Shown here: piece after piece, positions 45,979-60,200 of the stretch
Numbering within the stretch: position 1 is the stretch's first letter
Layout of the letters: each line of letters starts with the position of its first letter
Assembly (NCBI GenBank): GCA_049724395.1
Contig: JAUGWO010000069.1
Span: 62,001-126,000 of the forward strand
Origin: Spongospora subterranea f. sp. subterranea
Taxonomy: Eukaryota > Endomyxa: Phytomyxea > Phytomyxea > Plasmodiophorida
Length of the DNA stretch: 64,000 nucleotides
Direction: 5' to 3'
Position numbers and translations under genes: made by a program
Notes under the pieces: generated by a model
What the model was told of the DNA's origin: nothing
What the model saw: only the letters and a program-made list of their open reading frames with translations
Databases searched by the model: none

Positions 45979-47502
45979 ACCTGGAGAACTGCGTGACCGG
46001 ACTCCGCTTCGGCGTTATTCGACCACGTTTCAGGCCATGATCGTTAAGCACCGATACATATATGTACTCTCAATCGAAAAATTCCGCGGCCGATGAGCTA
46101 ACGATTTCATCAAAATCCATCTCTCGCCAAATTTGGTCTTGAGAAATGATGATAGTTTCCATTTACAGTGAGTGCCTGTTGGTCGTTGGATCAGAAACTT
46201 GAAGAAAAACTATTAGGGCACAGTAATGTTGCGGATTCATTCATCCAAAATCTCTCCCTGTACAGTATCTGGATATAATTGGCAGATTTGTAGAGCTATT
46301 GTTGGATGGCTGTGTGTGAAGTACATTACGCTGTACACTTATTAGTTCTCTACAACAGAATGAAGTGAGGTCTAATCTGTAATCTAATTTTGCGCGTTTT
46401 CAAGATGAGTCGTCAGTGCTCGGGAGCCCCGTGATTGACGGAGCGGCGTTTCGTGCTTCCGATATCCCACTTGTGTGACGTATCACTTGCTCCGTTCGGA
46501 GGTGTGACGTGACCCGGGAAATTGTGCGCAGATGAGGGAAAAGTTATCCAAAAGACGGTGAGCCAGACAACCTGGTCCTGTCCTATCGTTCGCAGATGAT
46601 CAACCGATACCACAATAATCGAGTATAGTGCTCTAATGCGATTGTGCACACTAAATTGTTGAACGTAGGGGTTTAACAGTTTACTGCCCTGATGATTACA
46701 TAGTGTTTTTCAACAACACAGCATCCATTGCAGTATGAGTCGGAACCTCCGGGTCTTAATGGCTGAACAATTCCATGCTACCGTCGTCTGCCGTCGTAGC
46801 CGAAAAGCATACTCTCGTGGAATAAAAAACAACCTATAAACATCATCCTTGTCACATGCCTACCTAACAACAAATAAAGCAATAACACGACTTAATGTGG
46901 GACCAAACAAACGGTTCACTTTTAAAAGTTCTGATTTCCGGATGAACGCAGCTTGGAACTCACAAACAACTTCACGCAAGCTATAGTCGTTTTAGATCTG
47001 CCGTTTAAACATCGAAAGATAAAGTAGTAAGAAAAACAGGCTGGCGTCTCCGTTGCGGTTAACAGTTGGCATCTCTGGTATGAACTGGAAAAAGTTTTAT
47101 CTTGACACTCTTGGCTCAGCATACATTGACACCAGCTGAAGCAGGCCAGGTAAGAATGAATTAAGCCAATAATCAAATCCTTGCCAATCAGGAAACCAAG
47201 AAGCTAACGATAGGTAGCATACGATGCGATAGCCACCTTTTCTGATTTTAGTGGTGGCCACAGGGTTGGTAATATCGTCAGAGCATCTGGTTTTTTGAAG
47301 AAACAAAGATTTGATGTTGGCCCTCATGCAGCCTTAATGCCTTTGATCCCAGGCGCAGCCTCAACTTCCTGCATTCCAAAAACCGGATACAACTTCCAGC
47401 TTGACCTATCTGTTGGTGTTTAGTCTCGATGTTGAGATTGTCGACCATAAAGGCAGAATGGATCATCATCAGGCAATTATCTGGTTAATGATCAACGTTA
47501 TT

Positions 47503-47618
47503 TGTGTATCTTTGCTCAAGTGTATAAAACCGTCTGTGTATCGTTACTCAAGTGTATAAAACCGTTTGTGTATCGTTACTCAAGTGTATAAAACCGTTTG
47601 TGTATCGTTGCTCAAGTG
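47503..47618 (+). repeat. 32-bp tandem repeat, about 3.6 copies
   Basis: The unit TGTGTATCGTTACTCAAGTG plus TATAAAACCGTT starts at 47503, 47535, 47567 and 47599, with a few substitutions in the first and last copies. Confidence 0.92.
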
Positions 47619-48887
47619 TGAACGCCTTCTGACAGTCCCATCCCGTCATGCTCCATGTCACGTTATTACTGAAACCGATTGTCACAATTCAAATCTTCAT
47701 AATATCGTTTTGTGACTATGATTCGTAGTAGGGGAAGTCAATGATAATTCAAGACAATTCCATCTACTCAGCTGCTTTCAACGTGAACCATCTTTTAAGT
47801 TCTTACATGCTTGTTGCCGTTACGTTTTCCAAAGGCCGAAATACCTGTTGAAGCTTAGTTGACAATTCGCAGAAGTTAAAGATAGGTGTATTTTAGCTTT
47901 GTTCCAGCTTTACTCTGTACACCTATAAAGCTGTGAGGGAAAACAAAGTCGACTGATTTTTTACTGTAGTGTCTCGAGCAGTAGCAAATATTGATTTCGT
48001 CTTAGGGTTTCAGCTGTGTTCCCAAAAACGCTAAATACACTATATCTCGCGATTTTTACACGGATGAAGCATTGGAAACCACGATTTCCTGATTTTCATT
48101 TCCAAGAGGAAGATGTAACAGTTTGCCGTAATTGCCATCATTTCCGGCTAAAACACATTCAAGTCTATTTGTAAGATCATCGTGCACATTGTCTCCGTTC
48201 GTTGCCACACCTTCTACATGCTCGGTTGTGCATGACTAGTTGTTGCAGTCTGTTCTTTCCGAACTGCCACGTCAAGAATAAATCAATCGTCACTCAGCCC
48301 GTGCCAGCAATCGTAAGCAATTGCATTCAGCGTCGAGATCTATATATTTTTGTAAAAGACCCTGCAGAAAAAGCTCGCCGAAAACGTCAAAAAATGGAGG
48401 CCTTTGTAGGATTCGTCGTATGATAAAACAAGGTCGATGAGCAGAGAAAGAGTGAGGGAGGGAACAAAGAGCTAGCAATCACATGACAAATGTTTGGCGT
48501 GAAGGTCCGAAAAAGGGCAGGCTTCAACGACAACTTTAATCTAAAGGGAAGTCTTTCTGATGGCGTTATAACCTACGTGTGCCAGATTTTGAATCCCTGT
48601 AATGTTGTCAGAACTATTGTGCTCCTGTCGACTGTGCCAGTACAAATCATTCACTAATTATTTATTAAAAATGCAGTAAATAAAAGAAAAACGAAAAATG
48701 CTTACATGCCGAAGGCATACTCACTTTCTGCATTCCGCACGATGGGGTTCGGCAGCCGCGTTGGTCGCCCTCTTCTTACGCGGTGGAGATCGCGTCGAAG
48801 GGGCCCTATTGGAAGTGTGGTTTCAACTCCTTCAAAGTATCTTCCCGCAAGCACGATTGTTGGGCGCTCCGCTTGGAAGTGACGCCC

Positions 48888-49058
48888 GCTGCTAATGATG
48901 GCGGTTCCATAATCGCAGAGTCAATTCACCTACCGTTACTTCGCTGACAACAACGAGTTCCAGGTCGCGAGTGCGCTCAACCAACGCTGCGTCGAACTCC
49001 CGACTTCGTAGCTGTCGGTGGATTGACTATAATTATGGAACCGCCATCGCTAGCAGCC
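48888..49058. mobile_element. MITE-like element with imperfect terminal inverted repeats
   Basis: The left end (GCTGCTAATGATGGCGGTTC, CATAAT...) and the reverse complement of the right end (GCTGCTAGCGATGGCGGTTC, CATAAT...) match over about 45 bp. They enclose about 75 bp without a frame. Total about 170 bp. No clear target-site duplication was identified. A non-autonomous DNA transposon or simply a hairpin. Confidence 0.55.
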
Positions 49059-49618
49059 AATGAGAAATGTGAGTGATCAGCGCATATCTAACGTAGTTGT
49101 GATTCCCCAATAATTGCTGACGTAATCCCCAGACTTTCTATCGAAAGTGAATACATACCACGAGCACGAGGATCGAGAGACTGTTTTCAGTCATGACGAT
49201 CTTTTGAGATTGCAATCAATCCCTACGAATAATTATTCGGCCATAACGATCTGAACTTTGAAGCGACATGGCTGGCGGTTGATCGACCGAATTTGCCTAT
49301 AAACTTGAGGTTGTGTCTACCATGACCCAATAAACTGTTGATCGATATAATTGTTCTCAGTGTGAGCTGCATCATCGCCTTCTTAGCATGAGTGCTACAG
49401 CATTGAAATTAGAGCCAGTAAACCGTTCAGAGATCGGTTCACCTTGCTCTAGTGAACATTGGTAGTTTGAAAAATGATTCGTCTAGATTCCCCGTCGTAG
49501 CATCCGTCGATATCAAGACTAGCGTTGCCTCCTCTTCTGTTGATCGTATTAGAATCGGCCTCAGTCAATGCGATTGTCTGCGAATTTGGCGACAGTACAT
49601 TCAACAGGTGCATTCTCA

Positions 49619-50458
<840 letters not shown>

Positions 50459-51095
50459 ATTACTGTCCGATCACCGTTGAACCTTTGTCCAGGATGAATA
50501 TCCAACACCACAGTCTTCGTCAGATATTGCCTCAACGGTGCTGTTAATGTGGCAATACTCCCGGTTCCAAGAGACATCAATCCAGCTATGAATACGTTTT
50601 GCGACGTGCATCTATGCATCAAAGTTCGCCCGCCCGGGCGAAAGAGTTGCTGGCAGATCTGGCACACGAAAGCAGTACTGAAGGCAAGAGGCTGTGGGGG
50701 AGATTGTTACCCAATAATCATCTGGGTGACGACGACGATGATCCCCTGCCCAATCAAGCGCAAGGAGGACTTGCCAGAGAGTCGCATAGGACTGATTTTC
50801 CATCGAAACCCTCATTTTCAACGCGTTGTTTCTTTTCGGTCAGGCACATAAAAATGTTATTTTTTTGAGGATGAACTCGTTGTCTTTTGAACTACAACCT
50901 CTATATAAGGTGAAATACTGAGCAATGGGCAGAAAACTATGTACAGTAGTGAAATTGTTGTGAAACCTTATGGCCGACAATTCGGCCATTCAAGATATTC
51001 GTAGGGGTATTTGCGTGTTTGGTTCCTGAACCACTCGGGGATCTCTCCATGCCAGGAGCTTAAACAAGCTATTTGGGGTTTGTGGACAGCCTGGG
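50459..51095. other. Region without a supported gene
   Basis: Short overlapping frames only. No repeat before the inverted duplication that begins near 51096. Confidence 0.4.
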
Positions 51096-51484
51096 ATTTG
51101 GACAAGGATGCATTCCTGATCAGTTTGATGTTGGAACAGCTAGGAATCCCGAACTTGCAGACTTTGATTTTCAAAAGAGGCCTGAATGGCAGTGCTGGTT
51201 TCGTTGAAAGGCCAATTTGATTGAAACTATACACAAGATCAGATCAAGTCGAACTGGTAATAGCGAAATAATTGCAGAGAGCATTAACACAGAGTTTTTT
51301 TACCAACGTTTGTTATATCAGCTGAAGTTGTTTGTTTCGATCTTGTGTATAGTTCAAATCAAATTGGCGATTCACCGAAACCAGCACTGCCTTCCAGGCC
51401 CTTCTTTGAAACCAGAGTCTGCACGCTTTGCTAATTCCAGCTTGTTCCAACATCAGACCGATCAGGAATGCATCCTCATCCAAA
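51096..51484. repeat. Inverted duplication, about 145-bp arms (51096-51240 / 51339-51484)
   Basis: Both arms share, in opposite orientation, GGATGCATTCCTGATC, TGATGTTGGAACA, GGCAGTGCTGGTTTCG and ATACACAAGATC. The arms have clearly diverged (roughly 80% by eye) and are separated by about 98 bp. Both encode a related peptide (DAFLI.LMLEQ.GI), so a coding fragment was duplicated head to head. Confidence 0.85.
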
Positions 51485-51507
51485 CGCGCTTTTAATGGTT
51501 ATTTAGG

Positions 51508-51620
51508 CGGTTAGCTGATCGGTTAACCGTTTTTTGTCTGGTATAAAGATACGGTTAACCGGTTAATGAAAACGGTTAACTGGTTAATAACTTGTTAACC
51601 TGGTTTTTGTCTGATAACAC
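51508..51620 (+). repeat. Cluster of GGTTAAC / CCGGTTAA motifs
   Basis: About 110 bp with five GGTTAA-type palindromic words (GGTTAACCG, CGGTTAACCGGTTAATG, CGGTTAACTGGTTAATA, GTTAACC) and a duplicated TTTTTTGTCTG-like flank. It lies just before the mariner relic. Role unknown; possibly the element's subterminal repeats. Confidence 0.6.
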
Positions 51621-52129
51621 AAGTCAAATTTGAATTTTTTTCAGAAGTAATTTAAAGAATCTCGCGTGGCAGTTTACAAGGCTGATCGCCAGACTCAGTG
51701 CCAAGGGTGGCATCGCCTTCGCTATGATACCAGATGTTCTCGCCCATAATGCTGAACCCAGAAAGAAGGAAGTCAACCAGAAGCATTGACGGTGAAACTC
51801 AAAATAACCGATCGAGACGGACTTTCTGTTTGGAATCAGCTCAATTTTTAAGTTTGGAAATCCAATTTTTTGTGGTCGCTAGCTTGTGATGCAACTTGAT
51901 CTTGTGTGTTTTGATGGAATATCGGTGTTTGAAACTGGTTTTGGAGATTTGTGGGTAGAGCAATTTGAGTGATGATGAGGGTGATGTCGTTATGATGGTT
52001 ACGTCTCTTGCCTGTTAGACATCATCTTCCTCTGTTACTGTATTCACTCTGGAACTGCATATTTTCACTACCAAAGGAACGTTCCTGCTGCCCATGGACA
52101 AGTTGCAGATGAGGAGACCAACCGGAAAT

Positions 52130-53340
52130 GGTTAACGATGCTCGCACAGCTGTGTACGCCCGCCTTTTGACGATGTTGGATATCACTGGAAAACCCAAAA
52201 AGGGTGTTCGCTATTATCGGGGCCGAATTCAACATATCGTGGCTCACGATTAGCCGGATTTGGCATCGATGAAAGGATACATTGGCAGCAGGAGCCACTG
52301 CAGCAGTTCTAACGCATCTGAAAAAGAACTGCGGGCGGAAACCAAAATACCCGAACATTTCTTCCGATGTCGCTATCGTTCCTTTGAGCAAGAGGAACAC
52401 CCTTAGACCCTTATCTGCAGCAACGGGTATTTCTGCCGCTACCTTACATCGTCAACTTAAAAAGGCATTAATCCGCCGTCATACAACTTCGTTAAAGCCA
52501 CTTCTCACTGAATGTAACAAGATCGCTCGAATCAATTTTGTATCTCGATGCTTGAGCCCTATTCTATTTCTACCTCACCAAAATTCAGAGAAATGTTTGA
52601 CATAATGTATACTGATGAAAAATGGTTTTATCTAGCTCGCGACCGCGCCACATTTATCTGACGGCAGACGAAGAAGAACCCTATCGTTCATGCAAGAGCA
52701 AGAAATTCATTGGAAAAATTATGTTCCTTGCAGCTGTTGCTCGACCAAGATTTAATGACGAGAATAATTGCGTTTTTGACGTAAAAAAGTTGGCATCTGG
52801 ACGTTCGTAACCTCGGAACCTGCAAAACGGTCCAGCATAAACCGACAAAGGGGCACAGCGGTGACGTAGCCTGTGATAGTTAATCAAAAACAGTACGTTG
52901 AAGCCCTGTTGACAAAGGATCTACCTGCAATTCGAACGAAATTTTCAAGGTCTGCTCCTATCTATATTCAGCAAGATAATGCTCGGCCGCATATCAAGCC
53001 TGATCACAAGCAGTTCCGACTTTGTCCCCAGGAAGATGGTTATGCTGATGTGTCAGCCACTAAACAGTCCAGATTTCAACATTCTGGACCTGGGATTTTT
53101 AACGCAATTCAATCTATACAGCATACCGAATCCTTAAGAAACTTGGATGAACTAATAACAGCTGTTACAAATGCGTATGAGAAGTTGGAACCTCAGAAGT
53201 TCAACATTACCTTCTTGACATTACAAAGCGTGATGCTCTCTTGCATGGACGACGAAGGTGGAAACAGGTTCCGTATTCCACATTTAGGGAATGGGAAGCT
53301 TGTCAATACTGGGCAACTTCCTATATCAATTATTATACCT
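52130..53340 (+). pseudogene. Plant-type mariner-like (Soymar/DD39D-like) transposase relic
   Basis: An N-terminal helix-turn-helix part (LKKNCGRKPKYPN, RNTLRPLSAATGISAATLHR) and then the DDE catalytic region: MYTDEKWFYLARDRATF, EEEPYRSCKSKKFIGKIMFL, ARPRF and YIQQDNARPHIK. The end reads FNAIQSIQ and FNITFLTLQSVMLSCM. These are the conserved words of plant/oomycete mariner-like transposases. Stops and frameshifts (e.g. near 52252, 52600 and 52808) show decay. Terminal inverted repeats were not located. Confidence 0.85.
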
Positions 53341-53639
53341 GCCTACCAGAAACAGGAACAAGGGCTAGAAATACAATTATGGATGCAAATCTTGCAACCT
53401 TGTTGTCTTCTCTTCCAATAAAGTAAAGAGTGTCAATCTGGGCTGTTGCTGGCTGACAGAAGAGCCTAATATTAACTTGAGATAGGGAGAACGAACCTGA
53501 TATAGATACTGCCATCCCAATCGATCAGTTACTTTGAAACAGAAACAAAGTTCGTTGCGATCGTTTTTTTTAAACAGAGGTAGATTGATTAACCGATCAG
53601 TAACCCTGAGTCGGTTCAGTCGGTAGTCCAATGGCGGCA

Positions 53640-54610
53640 TCCGTTGTGATCCTGGCGTCTGCCAAATTCCTGATTCACTGCAGTGACATTGATGGCACGA
53701 TCGTCATAAACCATCAAACGCTAAGCATGAAATTCATCATTTTCGTCTGTGAGGAGATTGAGGACGATGCATATGCGGGAATTAACCACATCCACCACCT
53801 GCATTGGTCCAAGCCAACTAACATTGGTCTCGCCTCTCGCGTGGTTGGCGCCTAATATTAGACACAACGAGGACGTAGTCGCTTTTAAGGACCTTGCTTG
53901 TTTTGGCGCAGCGATGCTGTTGACTGCCTTGCCGGGAAAGATTGTCGGCGACAATCTTGTGCATTTGATCCAGAAATATTTGCAAAGCTGACGTGAGTTC
54001 GAAAATACGTTCGGGTGAAACGGAACATCGAGAAGACGGTCGTCATCGGGACAAAAATATCAGAAAGGAGAGACGTCGGAGGAAGTCCTGTCAGGATATT
54101 GAAGCAGGATTGCTCGACTCCAGGGAATGGTTAATAAACAGATTGAATTGGAACGGATTCCAGCGTGGGGTGGAATATGCTATAAAAGTCTTTATACGTT
54201 TGCGTTTGCGCCAGCACCATGACTGTCCTGATGGCCGTTGATGGGGCTCCCAGCACCCACAACAGACATCCTTATCAACGATCATCAGGCCACTCATGAT
54301 GCAGACGCAAGCGCAAATCTATAACATATTCCACCCAACGCTGGAATCCGTTCCAATTCCATCTGTTTAACCATTTCCTGGAGTCGAGCAATCCTGCTTG
54401 ACTCACACAGTAGATGAGGCCATGGCGCTATTCAGGGCATTAGGGGGTGATTAATCCTTGTGCCCAAGGAAGTGATATCAGTACGAGGGGAAGCCAAACC
54501 GAGATTTAGCTCAGTACATATAGTCTTGACAACTTTACGACAGCGCGATTTGACGAATTCAACTGTTCCATTCGCCCACGGCGTACAGGCTGTGGTGAGA
54601 TGATAAAGAA
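53640..54610 (-). pseudogene. Ty3/gypsy retrotransposon integrase relic
   Basis: Near 54600-54440 the minus strand reads HLTTACTPWANGTVEFVKSR, matching the integrase core end (H.TTAY.PWANG.VE). Near 53870-53700 it reads NVSWLGPMQVVDVVNSRICI, VLNLLTDENDEFHAKRLMVY and DDRAINVT, the integrase C-terminal/GPY-like module. The parts between are disturbed by the inverted duplication at 54101-54405. No LTRs were found. Dead element. Confidence 0.7.
54101..54405. repeat. Inverted duplication, about 125-bp arms (54101-54236 / 54283-54405)
   Basis: The arms share, in opposite orientation, GAAGCAGGATTGCTCGACTC / GAGTCGAGCAATCCTGCTTG, AATTGGAACGGATTCCAGCG and GGTGGAATATG. The spacer is about 46 bp. Identity falls toward the centre. 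It lies inside the gypsy relic. Confidence 0.85.
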
Positions 54611-54664
54611 TATGGAGACGCGAGGAATGTTCGTTGACGACAGAGGGCTTCCTTAATTTGAAAA

Positions 54665-55085
54665 CGTATTGTAGGACAAATCCGAATAGTTAAAACCAGT
54701 TGAGGAGCGAGTCGACAACAGTTAGATGGGTTCGATAAAATTCACATGCAACCAATTTTAGAAAACCCACTGAACCGTCTTTCAGAACAAGAACCGGAAG
54801 AACGTACGGCATAGAGTGAGACGAGAGGTTCCTGGACATAAAAGGATGTCGTAGTGAGGAACTTGGTTGGGTGGATAGTGTGCCTTCATGTACCTCACTA
54901 CGACATCCTTTTATGTCCAGGAACCTCTCGTCTCACTCTATGCCGTACGTTCTTCCGGTTCCTGTTCTGAACGACGGTTCAGTGGGTTTTCTAAAATTGG
55001 CTGCATGTGAATTCGCGAACCCATCTAACTGTTGTCGACTCGCTCCTCAACTGGTTTTACCTATTCGGATTTGTCCTACAATACG
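54665..55085. repeat. Inverted repeat, about 195-bp arms (54665-54859 / 54893-55085)
   Basis: Nearly identical arms (about six differences by eye, including a 2-bp indel), starting CGTATTGTAGGACAAATCCG on one strand and ending with its complement. The spacer is 33 bp. Able to form a long stem. No protein family is recognised in the arms. Confidence 0.93.
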
Positions 55086-55602
55086 TCATACTAAATAAGC
55101 ACTGGTGTGACTGCTTGTGTGGTCGCGAGATGACCCGAAATACCGGAATGGGCCAAGACCATAATGCGGGTAGCTAAAGGCAATGTCGGGATTCATAAAC
55201 AACCTGACGTGGTACTCCACGTCAGGCGAATAGTATCGAATTGACGTGGCTGGTCATCGACTACAGTAGTAGTTACATTAAATGGCAAATGTCAACCATT
55301 TGATTGATCTGCCGCAATTTGCTGTTCATGAAGCCAGACGGATTTGACGTGGCGACGAAGATGAACGTCCTCTGTACAAAGATTCACGAATTTACGATCT
55401 ACGGTAAATCTACGGTAAATCTACGGTATGCAGTACTTATGTACATAGTTCTGGACAAATCTAGAACATATCTATATCAACTTATATCTCCGGATCGTAA
55501 AGTACATTGCGCGGCCATTCACCTTACGCAGTCTGGTCATATTCATTCATAATCCGGTGTCGGTGTCCGATCGTGTGTGAGAGAGGTTAATAGAGTGCAA
55601 CA
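55086..55602. promoter_or_regulatory. Upstream region of polyubiquitin with short hairpin and 11-bp repeats
   Basis: Contains a perfect palindrome at 55203-55226 (CCTGACGTGG, TACT, CCACGTCAGG) and three copies of AATCTACGGTA at about 55395-55428. No gene. These may be promoter elements, which is inference only. Confidence 0.45.
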
Positions 55603-56546
<944 letters not shown>

Positions 56547-56849
56547 ATAAACCTGACCTGGAACTATTCTGTATAGATTGTGTGCAATTTCTGTAGCTGT
56601 TTAATGTTCCCATCGTAAAGTTGCATCGTTTGTTTTGTTCATCATGCAGGATCATCTCGCAACTACCGATCGATAGGCATCAACTGCTACGACAGTGAAA
56701 AGAATATTTTCGCTGGGAGCCGAAATGCCTCAAACCCAAAGGTCCAGCGGAGCGTGCGCGTCTGTGTGGCACCGAGGGAACGGTGATAATCAATATTCCG
56801 TCCCACGGTCGGGCAGGGCTGGACCGGTGGGGGATCACAGCAGTTGACC

Positions 56850-57162
56850 ATGGACAGACGGCAAGTTCTGTCGCTGTACAGGCAGATCATCAGGAACGCG
56901 TCCCGATTTCCCAGCATCAAGCGAGCCTCGCTCGTGGACAATATCAAGCAAGGTCGAGTTCTTTATTTTGTTCAACATGATTGAGCGGGCGCAACATCGC
57001 TAATAATCTGACTCGATGACAGAATTTAGGGATAATCGCCAAGAGAAAGATCCCGAGAAAATTTCGAAACAGATCAGTGCAGCTCGCGATGGGTTAAACA
57101 AGCTGAAAATGTATGTCGACTCGGCAACTGGACGTGGTAGCTGGAAAGTAGATCTTTCTTAG
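56850..57162 (+). CDS. LYRM4: LYR-motif protein LYRM4/ISD11 (iron-sulfur cluster assembly)
   Basis: Exon 1 reads MDRRQVLSLYRQIIRNASRF then PSIKRASLVDNIKQ. A 70-bp GT-AG intron (56953-57022) follows. Exon 2 reads EFRDNRQEKDPEKISKQISA, ARDGLNKLKMYVD, stop 57160-57162. The LYR tripeptide, the later FR.N.. block and the length (about 80 residues) match ISD11, which stabilises the cysteine desulfurase NFS1 in mitochondria together with acyl carrier protein. Downstream of polyubiquitin on the same strand. Confidence 0.88.
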
Positions 57163-57260
57163 ATAATACTAGTCACACTTTCCCCATGTTTTTATAAGAG
57201 TCGTGTATTGCCAAAATTCTGGTTCTTTCTGTTGGTTATCGTCTGTTTTTGTTTCACCGT

Positions 57261-60200
57261 TTATACCTCCTGCTCTTCTTCGTGTTTCTTATGCTTGACG
57301 ACGAGTCGGCATTTGATACACCGCCGGAACGGATTCGGGACAATCCAGCTGACAGGGTACGATACGATGGCGAACACGAACGCTTTTCCGGTCGTGTGTG
57401 CCGGCTCCAATTCATGTTTACCTCCGGTTGGACACGCATTCAACCAAACTCGTCTCTCTTTCAGCTTCGCTCGACTGGGATGTGCATCCCTAGGCATTCT
57501 CGCGATTCTTTTGAGTTGCGACTTACTGGGTCTGGGCGGTTGCGACCAGGAATCGATGGCATCATTGGCAGCTGGTGTTGCCGGGGCGTTGGCCTGTTCT
57601 CGAATCCTTGAACTTAATGGAGTGTTCGCCGGGACGGTGCTGCCAACAGAGGAACGCCTGGACAATGACGCCGTCGTCTGCGAACTCAGAGAAGAGCGCG
57701 TTGATCCAGAGGGAGACACCCGTCCTGGTGGACCATGTGTTCGTCAATCGTTCAGTGAGAAAGGGGAATTGAACGACAACGTACCGAGTGCGTTATCACT
57801 AAAGACGGGAACAGTCGGGGAAGATGTCGATGGCGATAACGATGGCCGATTGGTCACCTGAACATATATTAATACCAGTTAACGATAAGAACAAGATCAT
57901 CTAACTACCGAGGATGGCCTCTCGCGTAGATTGTCATTGGTGGAAGGGCGTTGGGTGAAGGTTGGAGTGCCTGCAGAAACAGGTCCAGTTCCATTATCAT
58001 CGACTTCAACGGGATCCTTTGAAGTTGGAGTGGCCATCGCCATAACTGGTGCCTGGTCAGTTTTCCCAAATGATGATCGTGTAGGTATCGCGGGAGACGC
58101 CTGCGAACTGGCAGACGGGCGTGTAGGTTGACCAGGAGGATATAGAGTTGTTGGCGCGTTATTGGACATCTGCGGTTCCTCTGAAGGTCAATAAACCAGC
58201 CGTTAAGACAGGGGTTGAGAGACCAATGGGAGGGGGCATTACCGGCAGGGATAGCTCTAGAGCTGGGGGCGACAACAGGACTGGACACAGGTGCACCAGA
58301 CTCTGGTGACGACTTGACCCCGCTTGTTGACGGACGGTCTGATATAGCGCCATCGGTTGGTAATCGTTTGGTCTCCTGAACAATGATCACTAACGGATTT
58401 GCCTGTTGTAATGAGGAGCTCGTTTTACCGGACGTTGTTGATTTTGAACCTGATCCTGGGACGAAGGTCGCCGGTTCGGAGCCCCTGCAATTAGCCCATT
58501 GTCAGGACGATCAGTTGGAATCCGTTGTTGATCCTGATTCCGAGACGAAGGGCGCCGGTTTGAATCCCCTGCAATTAGGCCATTGTTATCCCGTTCCGGA
58601 CGATCAGTTGGAGTTCGTTGTTGATCCTGATTTTGAGAGGAAGGGCGCCGGTTTGAATCCCCTGCAATTTGGCCATTGATATCGCGTTCAGGACGATCAG
58701 TTGGAATCCGTTGTTGATCCTGATTTTGAGAGGAAGGGCGCCGGTTTGAATCCCCTGCAATTTGGCCATTGTTATCGCGTTCAGGACGATCAGTTGGAAT
58801 CCGTTGTTGATCCTGATTTTGAGAGGAAGGGCGCCGGTTTGAATCCCCTGCAATTTGGCCATTGATATCGCGTTCAGGACGATCAGTTGGAATCCGTTGT
58901 TGATCCTGATTTTGAGAGGAAGGGCGCCGGTTTGAATCCCCTGCAATTTGGCCATTGTTATCGCGTTCAGGACGATCAGTTGGAATCCGTTGTTGATCCT
59001 GATCCTGAGAGGAAGGGGGCCGGTTTAAATCCCCTGTAATTTGGCCATTGTTGTCGCGTTCAGGACGATAATCTGGCTTCAAAGCAGATTGCTTCTCTCC
59101 CACATCATCAATGGAATTACCTACTTCCTCAACTGATGGCCTTCGACTTGTAAGAGCCGGCTCATTGGATTGCCCAACTCGCTCAAATCTGGGTATGTCT
59201 GCTGAGGAATCAGGAGTAGAATCTGGCGCTGTGTTGGTTGAAGGTGTTTGATCTGATTCATCGTCATCGCCAAACATCCCAAATAGGTTCCAGAACTGAT
59301 TGGGTTTATCTTGATCCTGACTAGCGCCAGCTGGTGAGGATCGGGAATCTCTAGGTTTCTGGTTCTATTGGCGTGCCATCATTAGCCGATAAGGTCGGGG
59401 CCTGACCACCATCGGTATCATCTGTTGGCATTTGCCGTTCCGATGAGCGATCGGGAACAGGAACAGGAACAGGGGGAGCGGGACCAGGAGCAGTGGGATC
59501 ATTTGGGGCTGTTGGCGTATCTGGTGATGGCGGAATAGGCTGAGGGCGATTACGGTCGGCGGGAGTCGCTGTTGAGGATCTGGAATCATCGCTAGGAGTG
59601 TTGACCGGGTTATCTGACGACCCAATCGCAGCAGATGATTGAGTGGATTCCGGGTCTTTATCAGTGTTCCTCTTGTCGGGTGTTGTGGGAGTGGCTGGTG
59701 AGGATCGGGAATCATCGCTAGGAGTATTGACCGGGTTATCTGATGACCCAATCGCAGCCGATGATTGAGCGGGTTCCGGGTCTTTACCTGTGTTCCTCTT
59801 GTCGGGATCAGGAGCCGGTTTGTCGTCATTATCACCACCGAATAGATTAGAGAAGAACCCTCCCTGTTTTGGTGTGGATGACCCGGTGGTCGGACCAGGA
59901 ACAGGACCAGGTCCGATGGCGGCTGAGCTATTCTCCTCAGGTGACGACTTCCCATTGTTGATCGAAGAAGGCGTTTCCGTCTGTTCTTGCGACCACGACC
60001 CACGACTATACCATGGTGTATCGGGACGGATTCTTCTCCTACTAGATGGCGCTGGCGTATTGTCAACATTTGCCCGAATAGGTTCTGCCGGACCTGAATC
60101 GTCACGTTTCAATGGCTCAGAGGACGATCCCGTTGGAGTAGCGCCACCCGGCTGGCCGGATCCTGACGGTCGTTTGGTCTGTCTGGGCGGGGGTGGAGGA

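Larger units (their letters stand above)
45979..49400. other. 3.4-kb gene-poor, AT-rich region
   Basis: Only short frames. A run of minus-strand frames at 46922-47469 in three registers could be a decayed element, but no motif is recognisable. The stretch also holds a 32-bp tandem repeat and a MITE-like inverted repeat, listed separately. Confidence 0.5.

Noticed and set aside
57208-57861. 217-codon plus-strand frame with an N-terminal hydrophobic stretch
   Set aside because: It is the mirror of the Ser/Pro-rich minus-strand coding sequence, which continues through a proper intron from the upstream exons. The hydrophobic start is a by-product.
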